Assembly: GCA_902776035.1 (NCBI GenBank) | Contig: CACYOO010000002.1 | Span: forward strand, 62,001-126,000 | Reading direction: 5' to 3' | Length of the DNA stretch: 64,000 bases | Origin: an uncultured bacterium | Lineage (GTDB): Bacteria > Cyanobacteriota > Vampirovibrionia > Gastranaerophilales > Gastranaerophilaceae | Part shown: positions 17,660 to 25,533 of the stretch, in pieces | Position numbering within the stretch: position 1 is the first letter of the stretch | Layout: each line of letters opens with the position of its first letter | Translations under genes and position numbers: made by a program | The notes under the pieces: generated by a model | Told to the model about the DNA's origin: nothing | The model's database searches: none | Seen by the model: the letters and a program-made list of their open reading frames with translations, nothing else

Positions 17660-17994
17660 AATAATACCTGATAGATGATATTTTACAACCGTAAAACGAT
17701 TTTCGCAAGTATTTATAAGATATTTAATATTATCTTGTGATAATAGCCATACATTAAAAAAGTATAAAATGGAAAGTATGGATTACTTCGGTACTTCGTG
17801 CTTCGTATTTGTACATGTCAAGCAATTAGTTACATATTTTGATTTTTAATTCTAAACCTTTATTCACATTTATATTAATCTTTTGGTCTATATAAAAATA
17901 GTAAAACTTACATCTAAGGATTGATGTCGTTTTTTTTGAAAAGCTATACACTAAGAATGTCAAAAGAGAAAAATGTGTGTAAAGGGGTGGAATT
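17660..17994. other. 335-bp divergent intergenic region
   Basis: Separates the speE-like operon (minus) from the AMIN-like gene (plus). It holds the minus-strand promoter at 17680-17708 and, at its right end, the ribosome site for the plus-strand gene. A short 5-bp hairpin followed by eight T occurs near 17920. I see no tRNA, no conserved RNA fold and no convincing small gene. Confidence 0.6.
17680..17708 (-). promoter_or_regulatory. Promoter of the speE paralogue operon
   Basis: On the minus strand a TTGCGA -35 (17703-17708) and TAAAAT -10 (17680-17685) are separated by 17 nt. The predicted start leaves a leader of about 14 nt containing only a weak AGGT. Confidence 0.55.
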
Positions 17995-19155
17995 TTGAAA
18001 CGTATATTAACATTATTCATGTTTCTGGCTATAACAACTTTATCTGCAAATGCAGCAAATGAAAATAATGTTTTAAACTCTATACAAATTGATTCATTAA
18101 AAGATACATACAATATAACTTTAAATACAACATCTAAAGTTGATATTAAAAGGACCGTACAATCTTCAAACAATATTATTTTAAATCTTAAAAATGTTAA
18201 ACCTGCAAAAACTATTAATACAATATACAAAAATGCAGCAGAAGTAGACAGCGTAACTGTTGAGCCGGTAGGTAACGGTTTAAATATATTAATAAAAGCA
18301 AATAATGTTTCTAATGCTGCTATTACATCAGAAACAGAAGAAGATACTCTTGAAGTTCAAAACAGCAAATCTGTTTTAATTCCTTCTCAAAAATCAACAA
18401 AAAATAAACAAAAGGATAACAGTAATTCAATACATTTATCAGCACCTATAAATGCCTACATGCCCGTTTATCACGAAGAAAATATAATTGATGAAGAAGA
18501 TATCGAAACACCTTCATTGGCATTGGGTTTACTTGCAAAAATTAAAAATATATTAAGTCAAGGTAACATTTCAGATATTATAACAACCGGATTAATAACT
18601 ATAATATTATTCTGTGGAGTTAAATTATTCAAAAAAGAAGAACCTGAAACGGCAATCGGACTTACTCAAAGCTTAAAAGACAGAGAAATGAGTTTGTACA
18701 AAGATATTTCAATGAGAAACGAATTTAGAGGACCTATGTCTTTAGAAAATTCTGTACCATCATTGTTAAATAATCAGCCGGAAAGTACACCGATTGCCAA
18801 AAGGTCAGCTTTACAAAACAATATAAAGCCAAATGTAAACATAAATACAGGATATGGTTTGAAAGCATACAGAGATGGTTTAAAAAATCCATATATGACT
18901 TCTGATATTTTAACAAAATCTATTGAAAAACCTGCACCTGTGCAATCTCCAATCAAATCAAGAACAATTCCTACTATGAATTCAAGAGTTCAAAGTTTAA
19001 AACAACCTGTAGTAAACACTCAACAAACAACAGCTTCTAACATAGACAGCATGAAATTTTTACAATCAATGACTCAAATATACGAAAAAAATGGTCGTGC
19101 TGATTTAGCAAAGGGCTTAAAAGCAGGCATGTTAAAAGCAAAAGCTAATGTATAA
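17995..19155 (+). CDS. Membrane-anchored protein with AMIN-like domain
   Basis: A 386-aa protein starting with TTG, justified by a strong AAAGGGGTGG 4-7 nt upstream and the immediately following signal sequence (MKRILTLFMFLAITTLSANA). Residues about 28-105 show the alternating beta pattern of AMIN domains (periplasmic modules of PilQ and AmiC). A linker, one transmembrane helix (about 196-212, ITTGLITIILFCGVKLF) and a Ser/Pro-rich C-terminal region follow. The C-terminal region ends in a basic helix (RADLAKGLKAGMLKAK). The topology places the AMIN-like part in the periplasm and the tail in the cytoplasm. No pil genes are adjacent. An intrinsic terminator follows. Confidence 0.65.
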   Translation: MKRILTLFMFLAITTLSANAANENNVLNSIQIDSLKDTYNITLNTTSKVDIKRTVQSSNNIILNLKNVKPAKTINTIYKNAAEVDSVTVEPVGNGLNILIKANNVSNAAITSETEEDTLEVQNSKSVLIPSQKSTKNKQKDNSNSIHLSAPINAYMPVYHEENIIDEEDIETPSLALGLLAKIKNILSQGNISDIITTGLITIILFCGVKLFKKEEPETAIGLTQSLKDREMSLYKDISMRNEFRGPMSLENSVPSLLNNQPESTPIAKRSALQNNIKPNVNINTGYGLKAYRDGLKNPYMTSDILTKSIEKPAPVQSPIKSRTIPTMNSRVQSLKQPVVNTQQTTASNIDSMKFLQSMTQIYEKNGRADLAKGLKAGMLKAKANV

Positions 19156-19212
19156 AATTTTTTAAAAGTAATAAAGATTAATAATTAAACATTAACACAG
19201 AAACACAATACT

Positions 19213-19236
19213 GACCGATTATTCGGTCTTTTTTTT
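19213..19236 (+). terminator. Intrinsic terminator
   Basis: GACCGA and TCGGTC pair around a TTAT loop and are followed at once by eight T. It lies 58 nt after the stop of the AMIN-like gene and is the clearest Rho-independent terminator in the window. Confidence 0.9.
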
Positions 19237-19334
19237 GCACACTTTAAATACTTAAATTAATGTATTTAAATTTTTTAAAACATGTTTTATAATATTTACT
19301 AAAGTACATGTTTGTATTAAATTAAAAACATATA

Positions 19335-19976
19335 ATGACAGATAGTTACAATAGCTTTAATAATTCAAGTTCATTGAGAAATTCTCCTGCAATTAAAGAA
19401 AGGGTTTCTCTTATTTCTGTTCTTATGTATCAACAGTTTTGTGAGTACCAGCACTCTAATGAAAATACAAGTGAAATTTTCGCTCACATTGTTGAATCAT
19501 CAAAAGATTTTATAGAAATCATAAAACAATCTTTTGCGGCTCGTTCTGTTGCAACAGAAAATATCTGGGTTAAGATTGATCCCAAAGTACCTGCTGTTAC
19601 TGTTAATATTTTATGGAATACATACAGCTTTACAATGAGATGTAATTTTAAGCCGCAAGCATATTCAGGAGAAAATAAATCATCATTTATTTCCGGTAGA
19701 ATAATGGCAATTAAAGGTGATTATTCAAAACTTATTAGCGGAGCAAAAAATTCTGATGAAGAAATGGCTATTTTGCTTGAAAATGAAATTGCCTCCATTT
19801 ATGTTCCTGAAAATAAAATGCAAAACGTTATTTTAAAAGCAAAACATCGTGCAAATAAAGAGTTTCAACTTACACAATTAGATGCAGGCAGGGAATTTAT
19901 GCTTTTAGTATCCGAATCCGTATGCGGTTCTCCTATGTACCACGAAGAAGGCAGCAGAAAAAGCTTTAATATCTAA
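19335..19976 (+). CDS. Uncharacterised 213-aa cytoplasmic protein
   Basis: No signal peptide or membrane segment. The N-terminus is Ser/Asn-rich, followed by a mixed alpha/beta body (a helical IFAHIVESSKDFIEIIKQ segment, then strands around IWVKIDPKVPAVTVNILW and YSFTMRCNFKPQ). I do not recognise a family. It is monocistronic between an intrinsic terminator and the convergent secG. No Shine-Dalgarno is seen; a TATAAT lies about 42 nt upstream (19288-19293), so a short unstructured leader is likely. Confidence 0.6.
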   Translation: MTDSYNSFNNSSSLRNSPAIKERVSLISVLMYQQFCEYQHSNENTSEIFAHIVESSKDFIEIIKQSFAARSVATENIWVKIDPKVPAVTVNILWNTYSFTMRCNFKPQAYSGENKSSFISGRIMAIKGDYSKLISGAKNSDEEMAILLENEIASIYVPENKMQNVILKAKHRANKEFQLTQLDAGREFMLLVSESVCGSPMYHEEGSRKSFNI

Positions 19977-19988
19977 TAATTAGACTTA

Positions 19989-20216
19989 TTATTTTATAAT
20001 TCCAAATCCTAAAAGAAATGTACAAATAAAGAAAACTGCTGATACAATAGCAGTAACTTTGTTCAAACCTTTTTCTGCACTCTTTTGAGAAGAAAACAAT
20101 TGTGAAGCTCCGCCTATTGCCGCAATACCATCTCCTTTAGGTGAATGAAGCAATATTAATACAATTAAAAGTAAAGCTGATAATATTTGAATAGTCCATA
20201 TTATGTAAAGTAACAT
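19989..20216 (-). CDS. secG: Preprotein translocase subunit SecG
   Basis: A 75-aa protein with two transmembrane helices (about 2-22 and 52-72) and the conserved cytoplasmic loop containing HSPKGDGIAAIGGASQLFSS, typical of SecG (canonical GLG.A.GG.s..lFG). SecG assists SecYEG-mediated export. Its ATG overlaps the stop codon of the NrtR-like gene (TAATG), an unusual partner for secG, implying translational coupling. Confidence 0.92.
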   Translation of the reverse strand: MLLYIIWTIQILSALLLIVLILLHSPKGDGIAAIGGASQLFSSQKSAEKGLNKVTAIVSAVFFICTFLLGFGIIK

Positions 20217-20896
20217 TATTTTTCCTCTTTATTTGCAATAAAAAATGATTTTAAATCTCCGGTATACAACTGCTTATATTGATATAATCTTGCAGGACGT
20301 TTAGATGATGCTTTTGTAAATTCATCAAGTTCAATAAGTCCCTCTGTACCTAAAACTTTTTTTCTAAAATTACGCTTATCAAGTTGTTTACCCATTATAA
20401 TCTCATAAACTTTTTGCATTTCAGTTAAAGTAAACTTCTCTTTCAACAATTGATATGCAACAGGGCAAGTTCTTAATGATAATCTTGTTCTTGTTCTTGC
20501 GTAGTCTACAATCTCTTTATGGTCAAATGCTAAAGACGGCAAATCGTCAATCGGATACCAAGATACGTTATCTGATTCCATAACCTTAACATCTTGATAC
20601 CTTACAAGTGCAAAATATACACATGTAATAACACGAGAATCAGGGTGTCTTAACGGATCACCAAATGTATAAAGCTGCTCTAAATATACATTATCAACAT
20701 TTGTTTTTTCCTTAAGAATACGAACTGCAGCTTGTTCAAGAGTTTCTGACATACGTACATATCCGCCGGGTATCGCCCATTTGTCTATAAACGGCTCTTT
20801 TAAACGCTTAATTAATAAAACTTGAAGCGCATTATTTTTTATAGTCAAAATAACCGTATCTACTGTTATTTCATGAGTTTTAGTTTCATTAAACAT
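20216..20896 (-). CDS. NrtR-like regulator: Nudix domain plus winged helix
   Basis: A 226-aa protein with an N-terminal Nudix fold (about 10-140) and a C-terminal winged helix (about 150-215, with KRNFRKKVLGTEGLIE and KRPARLYQYK). This fusion is typical of NrtR, which senses ADP-ribose or related NAD metabolites and represses NAD or pentose genes. The Nudix box starts GGYVRMSETLEQAAVRILKEK: Gly, the first Glu, Arg and one later Glu remain, but the E of RE is Ile and one of the EE pair is Lys. Hydrolysis is therefore probably impaired, which fits a sensor role. GAGG precedes ATG. It is coupled to secG by stop/start overlap. Confidence 0.82.
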   Translation of the reverse strand: MFNETKTHEITVDTVILTIKNNALQVLLIKRLKEPFIDKWAIPGGYVRMSETLEQAAVRILKEKTNVDNVYLEQLYTFGDPLRHPDSRVITCVYFALVRYQDVKVMESDNVSWYPIDDLPSLAFDHKEIVDYARTRTRLSLRTCPVAYQLLKEKFTLTEMQKVYEIIMGKQLDKRNFRKKVLGTEGLIELDEFTKASSKRPARLYQYKQLYTGDLKSFFIANKEEK

Positions 20897-20994
20897 TCAA
20901 TCCTCGTATCTGCAAATATAATAAAACAAACATTTTTAAAAGTAACGTTAAATTTTGTAAATAGCTTGTAATATCATCATTATTCTAACATAAA

Positions 20995-21216
20995 CTATTG
21001 TACATTATTCATTGAATAGTATAAAGATAAAAGGTTTGCTTTTTTAAATATCGCTTTCGCCAAGCCGTTTTTTAATTCATCATCCTCAAAAACAGGAATA
21101 ATTATTTTTTCACCCTTATCATTTATACATACATAGTGAGAACCATTTTTGCAAGGTATTTTCCAACCGTTACCTTTTAACATTTTGCATAAAATTTTTC
21201 CGGTTAAATTTTTCAT
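20995..21216 (-). CDS. hicA: HicA-type toxin (mRNA interferase)
   Basis: A 73-aa protein with the HicA dsRBD-like fold: N-terminal TGKILCKMLKGNGW, then NGSHYVC carrying the catalytic His, and IIIPVFEDDELKNGLAKAIFKKA. HicA toxins cleave mRNA and tmRNA. It overlaps its antitoxin partner HicB by 4 nt, the usual order in the class where hicB comes first. The catalytic His is intact, so it is probably active. Confidence 0.85.
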   Translation of the reverse strand: MKNLTGKILCKMLKGNGWKIPCKNGSHYVCINDKGEKIIIPVFEDDELKNGLAKAIFKKANLLSLYYSMNNVQ

Positions 21217-21398
21217 AACTCTATTGTTATAACCTCTCCGTCAGTTTGTTTGTTATATGAAAACCAAGCATTTATAGCTTCTTTAATATTCATTTTTAAT
21301 TCATCCAATGTTTCACCTTGTGAAAAACATCCATCTAAAGCAGGCACTTCTGCCCAATAACCATTTGCGTCTTTGTGTAATGCAATTTCAATCTTCAT
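21213..21398 (-). CDS. hicB: HicB-type antitoxin
   Basis: A 61-aa protein comprising only the HicB partial RNase H-like fold (NGYWAEVPALDGCFSQGETLDELKMNIKEAI), with no room for the C-terminal HTH or RHH DNA-binding domain found in many HicB proteins. It would neutralise HicA by direct binding. AGGA precedes the ATG. Because it lacks a DNA-binding domain, autoregulation of the promoter by HicB alone is unclear. Confidence 0.88.
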   Translation of the reverse strand: MKIEIALHKDANGYWAEVPALDGCFSQGETLDELKMNIKEAINAWFSYNKQTDGEVITIEL

Positions 21399-21414
21399 GT
21401 TTTATTCCTAAATA

Positions 21415-21450
21415 CTATAGAATTATAGAATATAAAAGTTTATTTTTCAA
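21415..21450 (-). promoter_or_regulatory. hicBA promoter with inverted repeat over the -10
   Basis: On the minus strand TTGAAA (21445-21450) and a perfect TATAAT (21422-21427) are spaced by 17 nt. A 5-bp inverted repeat (CTATA/TATAG, 21415-21428) overlaps the -10 and would suit an operator. Confidence 0.7.
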
Positions 21451-21458
21451 TCTTTAAT

Positions 21459-22544
21459 TTATATAAACTCTGATAGAACTATATTACTTAATAAAAACCC
21501 CTTCTCCGTTAAACAGTAACCATTTTTTGTCTGTTTCAAATATTCGGTATTTAAATATTTTTTTAGTATATCATTGTATTTGTTTTCAAAATCAATATTG
21601 AATTTTTTATTTATATATTCAACATCTATACCGTTTGACAACCTAAAACCTAAAAATATTTCTTCTTCCAATTTTTCTTTTTCACTTACAACATGCTCTA
21701 TTTCATGTTCACATGGGGTTTCAATATATTTATGTATATTGGATGTATTTGAATACCTTACACCATTTTGATAACCGTGAGCAGAACATCCAAAACCATA
21801 ATATTCCTTATTTTGCCAATAAATAGTATTATGTCTTGCTTGAAAAGATGATTTTGCATAATTACTTATTTCATAATGTTCAAAATCATCTAAAATTTTT
21901 GCAGTATATTCATGCATCTCAGCTTGCAAATCACTATCAGGAAGATTTTCGGGCGTTTTTTTATAGAATAAAGTGTTTGGTTCTAACTGTAATCCATAAA
22001 GTGAAACATGTTGTATATCAAGATTTTTAACTTTTCCCAAATCTGAAATAAAATCTTCAACAGTTTGAGAAGGCAATCCATATATTAAATCTACGGAAAT
22101 ATTTTTAAAACCGGCATTTTGAGCATACCTTATTGTATCAAGTGCCATTTCAGGTGTATGTTTTCGTCCAATCAGCTTTAAAATATTTTCATTAAATGTC
22201 TGTATACCTATACTTAAGCGATTTATACCTATTTCATATAATGATTTCAAATAATCAAAATCAACTGTTTCAGGATTAACTTCAAATGTAACTTCATTAC
22301 AATCATTCAAATCAAACAATTTATATATTTTATTAACAAGTTCGACAGGTAAAATAGATGGAGTACCACCGCCAAAATAAATAGTATCCTGTATATTATT
22401 CTGATAACGAAATTTTATTTCTTTTATAAGTGCGTTTACATATTCATCAACAAGTTTTAAATTTACAGTTGATGTAAAAGCACAATAATGACATTTACTC
22501 TTACAAAACGGTATATGTATATATGTATTTTTAGGAGTTTGCAT
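21459..22544 (-). CDS. hemW: HemW (radical SAM heme chaperone, HemN-like)
   Basis: A 361-aa radical SAM protein. The cluster motif CKSKCHYCAF is the Cx3Cx2C-x-F form that distinguishes HemW from true coproporphyrinogen dehydrogenase HemN (which has an extra Cys). FGGGTPSIL, EVNPE, GIQTFNE and the C-terminal HemN_C domain are all present. HemW binds heme and probably delivers it to respiratory proteins. It overlaps the end of lpxB by 14 nt and is the last gene of the lpxI-lpxB-hemW operon. Confidence 0.93.
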   Translation of the reverse strand: MQTPKNTYIHIPFCKSKCHYCAFTSTVNLKLVDEYVNALIKEIKFRYQNNIQDTIYFGGGTPSILPVELVNKIYKLFDLNDCNEVTFEVNPETVDFDYLKSLYEIGINRLSIGIQTFNENILKLIGRKHTPEMALDTIRYAQNAGFKNISVDLIYGLPSQTVEDFISDLGKVKNLDIQHVSLYGLQLEPNTLFYKKTPENLPDSDLQAEMHEYTAKILDDFEHYEISNYAKSSFQARHNTIYWQNKEYYGFGCSAHGYQNGVRYSNTSNIHKYIETPCEHEIEHVVSEKEKLEEEIFLGFRLSNGIDVEYINKKFNIDFENKYNDILKKYLNTEYLKQTKNGYCLTEKGFLLSNIVLSEFI

Positions 22545-23664
22545 TCAATTCGGCATTGATTTCAACTGCCGCCTCATAAGCTGAATTTTTATCTGAAAGC
22601 TTATCCTTTACGCCCTGTAATCCTTCAATCTGTTCACTTCTTACTTTTTCATCATATAAAAGTTTCTCTATATTATATGCAATATAATCCGGTTTTGCCT
22701 TAAGTTCTAATATTTCCGGTACAATATCTTTTCCCGTAATTATATTTGGTAAGCTTACTTTTTTAATACTTCTTACAAGTAAGTATACTAAATAGAATAA
22801 AATCGGACCTCTATATGATATTATCATTGGAGTTTCATAAAAAGAAGCTTCCAATGCAACTGTACCGGATGCAAGCATAAGTGCATCCGAACAGCTTAAA
22901 AGTGAATAATTTTCATTTTTTATAACTTTAAAATTAGCATCTTTAAAATATTTTTCATAAGTTTCATCAGATATACTTGGTGCTTGTGAAAATACAATTT
23001 GTAAATCAGGATGAAGCTTTTGCAATAATTTTGAAGATTGAATAAATAAATCCATCAAATAATGCAATTCAAACTTTCTTGAACCCGGAAAAACTGCTAC
23101 AAGTTTTTTATTCAAATCCAATCCGTATTGTTCAAAAAATGCTTGTTTGTCAGCAGGTGCAGGCATTTTATTTATAAGCGGATGTCCACAGAACTTTGTT
23201 TTTATTCCATGTGATTTATACAAATCTTCTTCAAATGGAAATATACATAAAACTTCATCAATATATTTTTTTATAGTATTTATTCTCCACTTACGACTTG
23301 CCCATATTTGAGGAGGAATATAATAATTTGTTTTAATACCTGCTTTATGCAAGTATTTTGCCATTTTTAAATTAAAAGCACCATAATCAACAAGTAAAAC
23401 CAAATCCGGCTTATACGTTTCTTTCAGGTATGTCAACAAATTTTTACCTAATTTATAATGATTCCATATAATCTTTGGACTTAAACCCATTGCACTCATT
23501 TTAGAATGGTCAGAAAAAAGTTTTACACCTAAATCTTTTAAATTTTGACCGCCAACAGCTTCAATTTCAATATCCGAATTAAGTTCTCTTAGTTGTTTAA
23601 CAACATTTGCAGCATGCATATCTCCTGAATATTCACCTGTTATAATAAATATTCGTTTATTCAT
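22531..23664 (-). CDS. lpxB: Lipid-A-disaccharide synthase
   Basis: GT19 glycosyltransferase that joins UDP-2,3-diacylglucosamine and lipid X at the inner membrane. Family landmarks: N-terminal TGEYSGDMHAANV, MSAMGL, the QIWASRKWR block, FPGSRKFE (nucleotide-binding), ASGTVALEASFYETPMI. Length 377 aa is normal. It begins 3 nt after the lpxI stop. Together with lpxI this shows that the organism makes lipid A. Confidence 0.95.
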   Translation of the reverse strand: MNKRIFIITGEYSGDMHAANVVKQLRELNSDIEIEAVGGQNLKDLGVKLFSDHSKMSAMGLSPKIIWNHYKLGKNLLTYLKETYKPDLVLLVDYGAFNLKMAKYLHKAGIKTNYYIPPQIWASRKWRINTIKKYIDEVLCIFPFEEDLYKSHGIKTKFCGHPLINKMPAPADKQAFFEQYGLDLNKKLVAVFPGSRKFELHYLMDLFIQSSKLLQKLHPDLQIVFSQAPSISDETYEKYFKDANFKVIKNENYSLLSCSDALMLASGTVALEASFYETPMIISYRGPILFYLVYLLVRSIKKVSLPNIITGKDIVPEILELKAKPDYIAYNIEKLLYDEKVRSEQIEGLQGVKDKLSDKNSAYEAAVEINAELNANS

Positions 23665-23667
23665 TTT

Positions 23668-24483
23668 TTAAACCGCCATTACAACTATATTGTTTTTATC
23701 AGCAAAATTTATAACTTTTTCTTGATCAACAATTATTGTTTCATTTGCTTCAACCGCAATCAAAGATAAATGATTTTTTTTCATTATTTTGAGTGTTTGT
23801 AACCCAATTGCAGGTATATCAAATCTTTTATCCTGATTTGGTTTAGCTACTTTTACAACACATCCGCCATTTTTTGCAATTTTTCCGCCACGTTCGATAC
23901 ATTTATCAGTACCCTCAATAGCTTCAACAGCCATAACCATTTTATCTTTTATAACAACAGATTGTCCAATATCTAACTTACCCATTTCTTTTGCCATTTG
24001 ATAACCGTATTGAACATCATTTATCTGCTCATCCGTTGGTTTCAAATTACCCAAAACTCCTGCGGGTATCATTAAATTTTTAATAAACAGCGTTTGATCC
24101 AAAACTGTTATATTAATTTTTTCAAGTTCTGCAACTAATAATTGCATAACTTTATCGTCATTAAGTCGTTTAACTGATTTTATCAATTCAAGAGCCATAG
24201 AATCAAATTTAGGTCGTCTTAAAATAAGTCCTTTATGAACTTTTCCCAAAAAAGTAAGTTGATGAACATCTTCATCAGCCAAAGTTTTCTTTATTTTTAA
24301 CAATTCTCCCGGTGCCATAGAATAAACTTTAGCACATACCTTTTTTAAATCTTTGTAATTGTCATTTGAAAGTGAAATACATATAACTTCCAAACCGTTT
24401 TTTACTGCCTGTTCTGCCATTCTAACGGGCAATTGACCATCGCCTGCAATCAATGCTTGCTTTTGTTCTAATGTAATAGACAT
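23668..24483 (-). CDS. lpxI: UDP-2,3-diacylglucosamine pyrophosphatase LpxI
   Basis: Hydrolyses UDP-2,3-diacylglucosamine to lipid X, the alternative to LpxH. The 271-aa DUF1009/LpxI protein shows GDGQLPVRMAEQA, FLGKVHKGLI, DGT-like EAIEGTDKCIERGG, and the C-terminal FDIPAIGLQTL block. GAGG precedes the ATG, and a TATAAT occurs upstream (24511-24516, minus strand). It heads the lpxI-lpxB-hemW operon and supplies the substrate pathway for LpxB. Confidence 0.93.
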   Translation of the reverse strand: MSITLEQKQALIAGDGQLPVRMAEQAVKNGLEVICISLSNDNYKDLKKVCAKVYSMAPGELLKIKKTLADEDVHQLTFLGKVHKGLILRRPKFDSMALELIKSVKRLNDDKVMQLLVAELEKINITVLDQTLFIKNLMIPAGVLGNLKPTDEQINDVQYGYQMAKEMGKLDIGQSVVIKDKMVMAVEAIEGTDKCIERGGKIAKNGGCVVKVAKPNQDKRFDIPAIGLQTLKIMKKNHLSLIAVEANETIIVDQEKVINFADKNNIVVMAV

Positions 24484-24538
24484 TTCAATTCCTCATACTC
24501 TTATGTAAAAATTATAGCACAAATAATATTTTTTATGT

Positions 24539-24544
24539 TAGAAT
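24539..24544 (+). promoter_or_regulatory. Putative -10 element (TAGAAT), leaderless arrangement
   Basis: TAGAAT is followed by 6 nt (all T) and ATG 24551. No Shine-Dalgarno. The -35 is weak. Confidence 0.45.
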
Positions 24545-24550
24545 TTTTTT

Positions 24551-25474
24551 ATGAAGTTAATAGGTGAAAATTTACATATCATTTCAAAAAGTGTTTCAGA
24601 AGCTCTAAAAAATAGAGATGAAGTTTTTGTAAAAGATATTATAAAAAAACAAAACAATCTTGTAGAATATATAGATTTGAATATTGGCCCTGCAAAAGCA
24701 GGTTTTGAAAATTTATTTCCTTGGCTAATAAAACTTGTAAAAGAAAATTCTAATTTAAAACTTTCACTTGATACTACTAATGCTAATGAAATGAAAAAGG
24801 GGTTAGAAGCTGCAAGTATAACAAAAAATGTTCTTATCAACAGTGCAAGTGATGATGTTGAACGACTTGAAAGTATGAGTGATTTAGCCGCAGAATATGA
24901 AACAGATTTAATAGCCCTTACACTCAATAATAAAAAAGGTATTCCATCAACTGCTGATGACAGATTTGAACTTGCACTTGATATGTATGAAACTTTTATG
25001 GAAAAGGGTATAACAAATGAACGTATATATTTTGATCCTTTAGTTTTACCCATAAAGGCGGCTCAAAACCAAGCTGTTGAAACATTGAATGCAATTAAAA
25101 TTTTAAAAGAAAGTTTTGAACCGGTTTGCAATACAGTTATTGGCTTATCAAACATTTCAAATGGATCTGCTAGAGAAGTACGACCGCTTTTGAATAAAGT
25201 ATATTTAGCATTTGCTTTTGGTGCAGGTTTGGATGCAGTTATATTGAATGCTTTTGATGAAGAACTTCTTCGAGTTGTTAAAATGCTTGAAACAAATACA
25301 CCTGTATGTGAATCCGATAAACTACTTTTGGATTTAACAACAGTTATAAGTGATTTCACAGACTTAAGTGATATAAAATATAATATAAATGACAAAAAAT
25401 CATCTGATATTTATAAAGCAGCAGAAGTATTATTAAACAAAAAAATATATTCTGATAGCTTTACACAAGTTTAA
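24551..25474 (+). CDS. Methyltetrahydrofolate-binding methyltransferase-like protein (AcsE/MetH pterin domain)
   Basis: A 307-aa stand-alone pterin-binding TIM barrel. Conserved blocks match the CH3-H4folate:corrinoid methyltransferase AcsE and the pterin domain of MetH: YIDLNIGPA, LSLDTTNANEMKKGLEA, LINSASDD, IALTLNNKKGIPSTADDR, IYFDPLVLPI, GLSNISNGS. AcsE moves methyl groups to a corrinoid iron-sulfur protein in the acetyl-CoA pathway. No CODH/ACS or corrinoid gene is nearby, so the methyl acceptor is unknown; a role in a split methionine synthase is an alternative. The ATG is preceded by TAGAAT at the leaderless spacing. Confidence 0.82.
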   Translation: MKLIGENLHIISKSVSEALKNRDEVFVKDIIKKQNNLVEYIDLNIGPAKAGFENLFPWLIKLVKENSNLKLSLDTTNANEMKKGLEAASITKNVLINSASDDVERLESMSDLAAEYETDLIALTLNNKKGIPSTADDRFELALDMYETFMEKGITNERIYFDPLVLPIKAAQNQAVETLNAIKILKESFEPVCNTVIGLSNISNGSAREVRPLLNKVYLAFAFGAGLDAVILNAFDEELLRVVKMLETNTPVCESDKLLLDLTTVISDFTDLSDIKYNINDKKSSDIYKAAEVLLNKKIYSDSFTQV

Positions 25475-25533
25475 ATATTTGATTGATTAATTAAAATTTG
25501 TTAAAATTTACTTCTAAGGGGGATTTTACCGAT

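Noticed and set aside
17660-17994. A structured RNA or riboswitch in the 335-bp divergent region upstream of the speE operon
   Set aside because: Only a short 5-bp stem near a T tract and ordinary promoter elements are visible; no conserved riboswitch core is recognisable.
17826-18230. A 134-codon minus-strand frame overlapping the AMIN-like gene start
   Set aside because: It overlaps the signal-peptide region of a well-supported gene and its translation is a run of hydrophobic residues typical of AT-rich antisense.
24538-25053. A long minus-strand frame inside the AcsE-like gene
   Set aside because: Ser/Phe-rich translation opposite conserved pterin-binding motifs; no start context.
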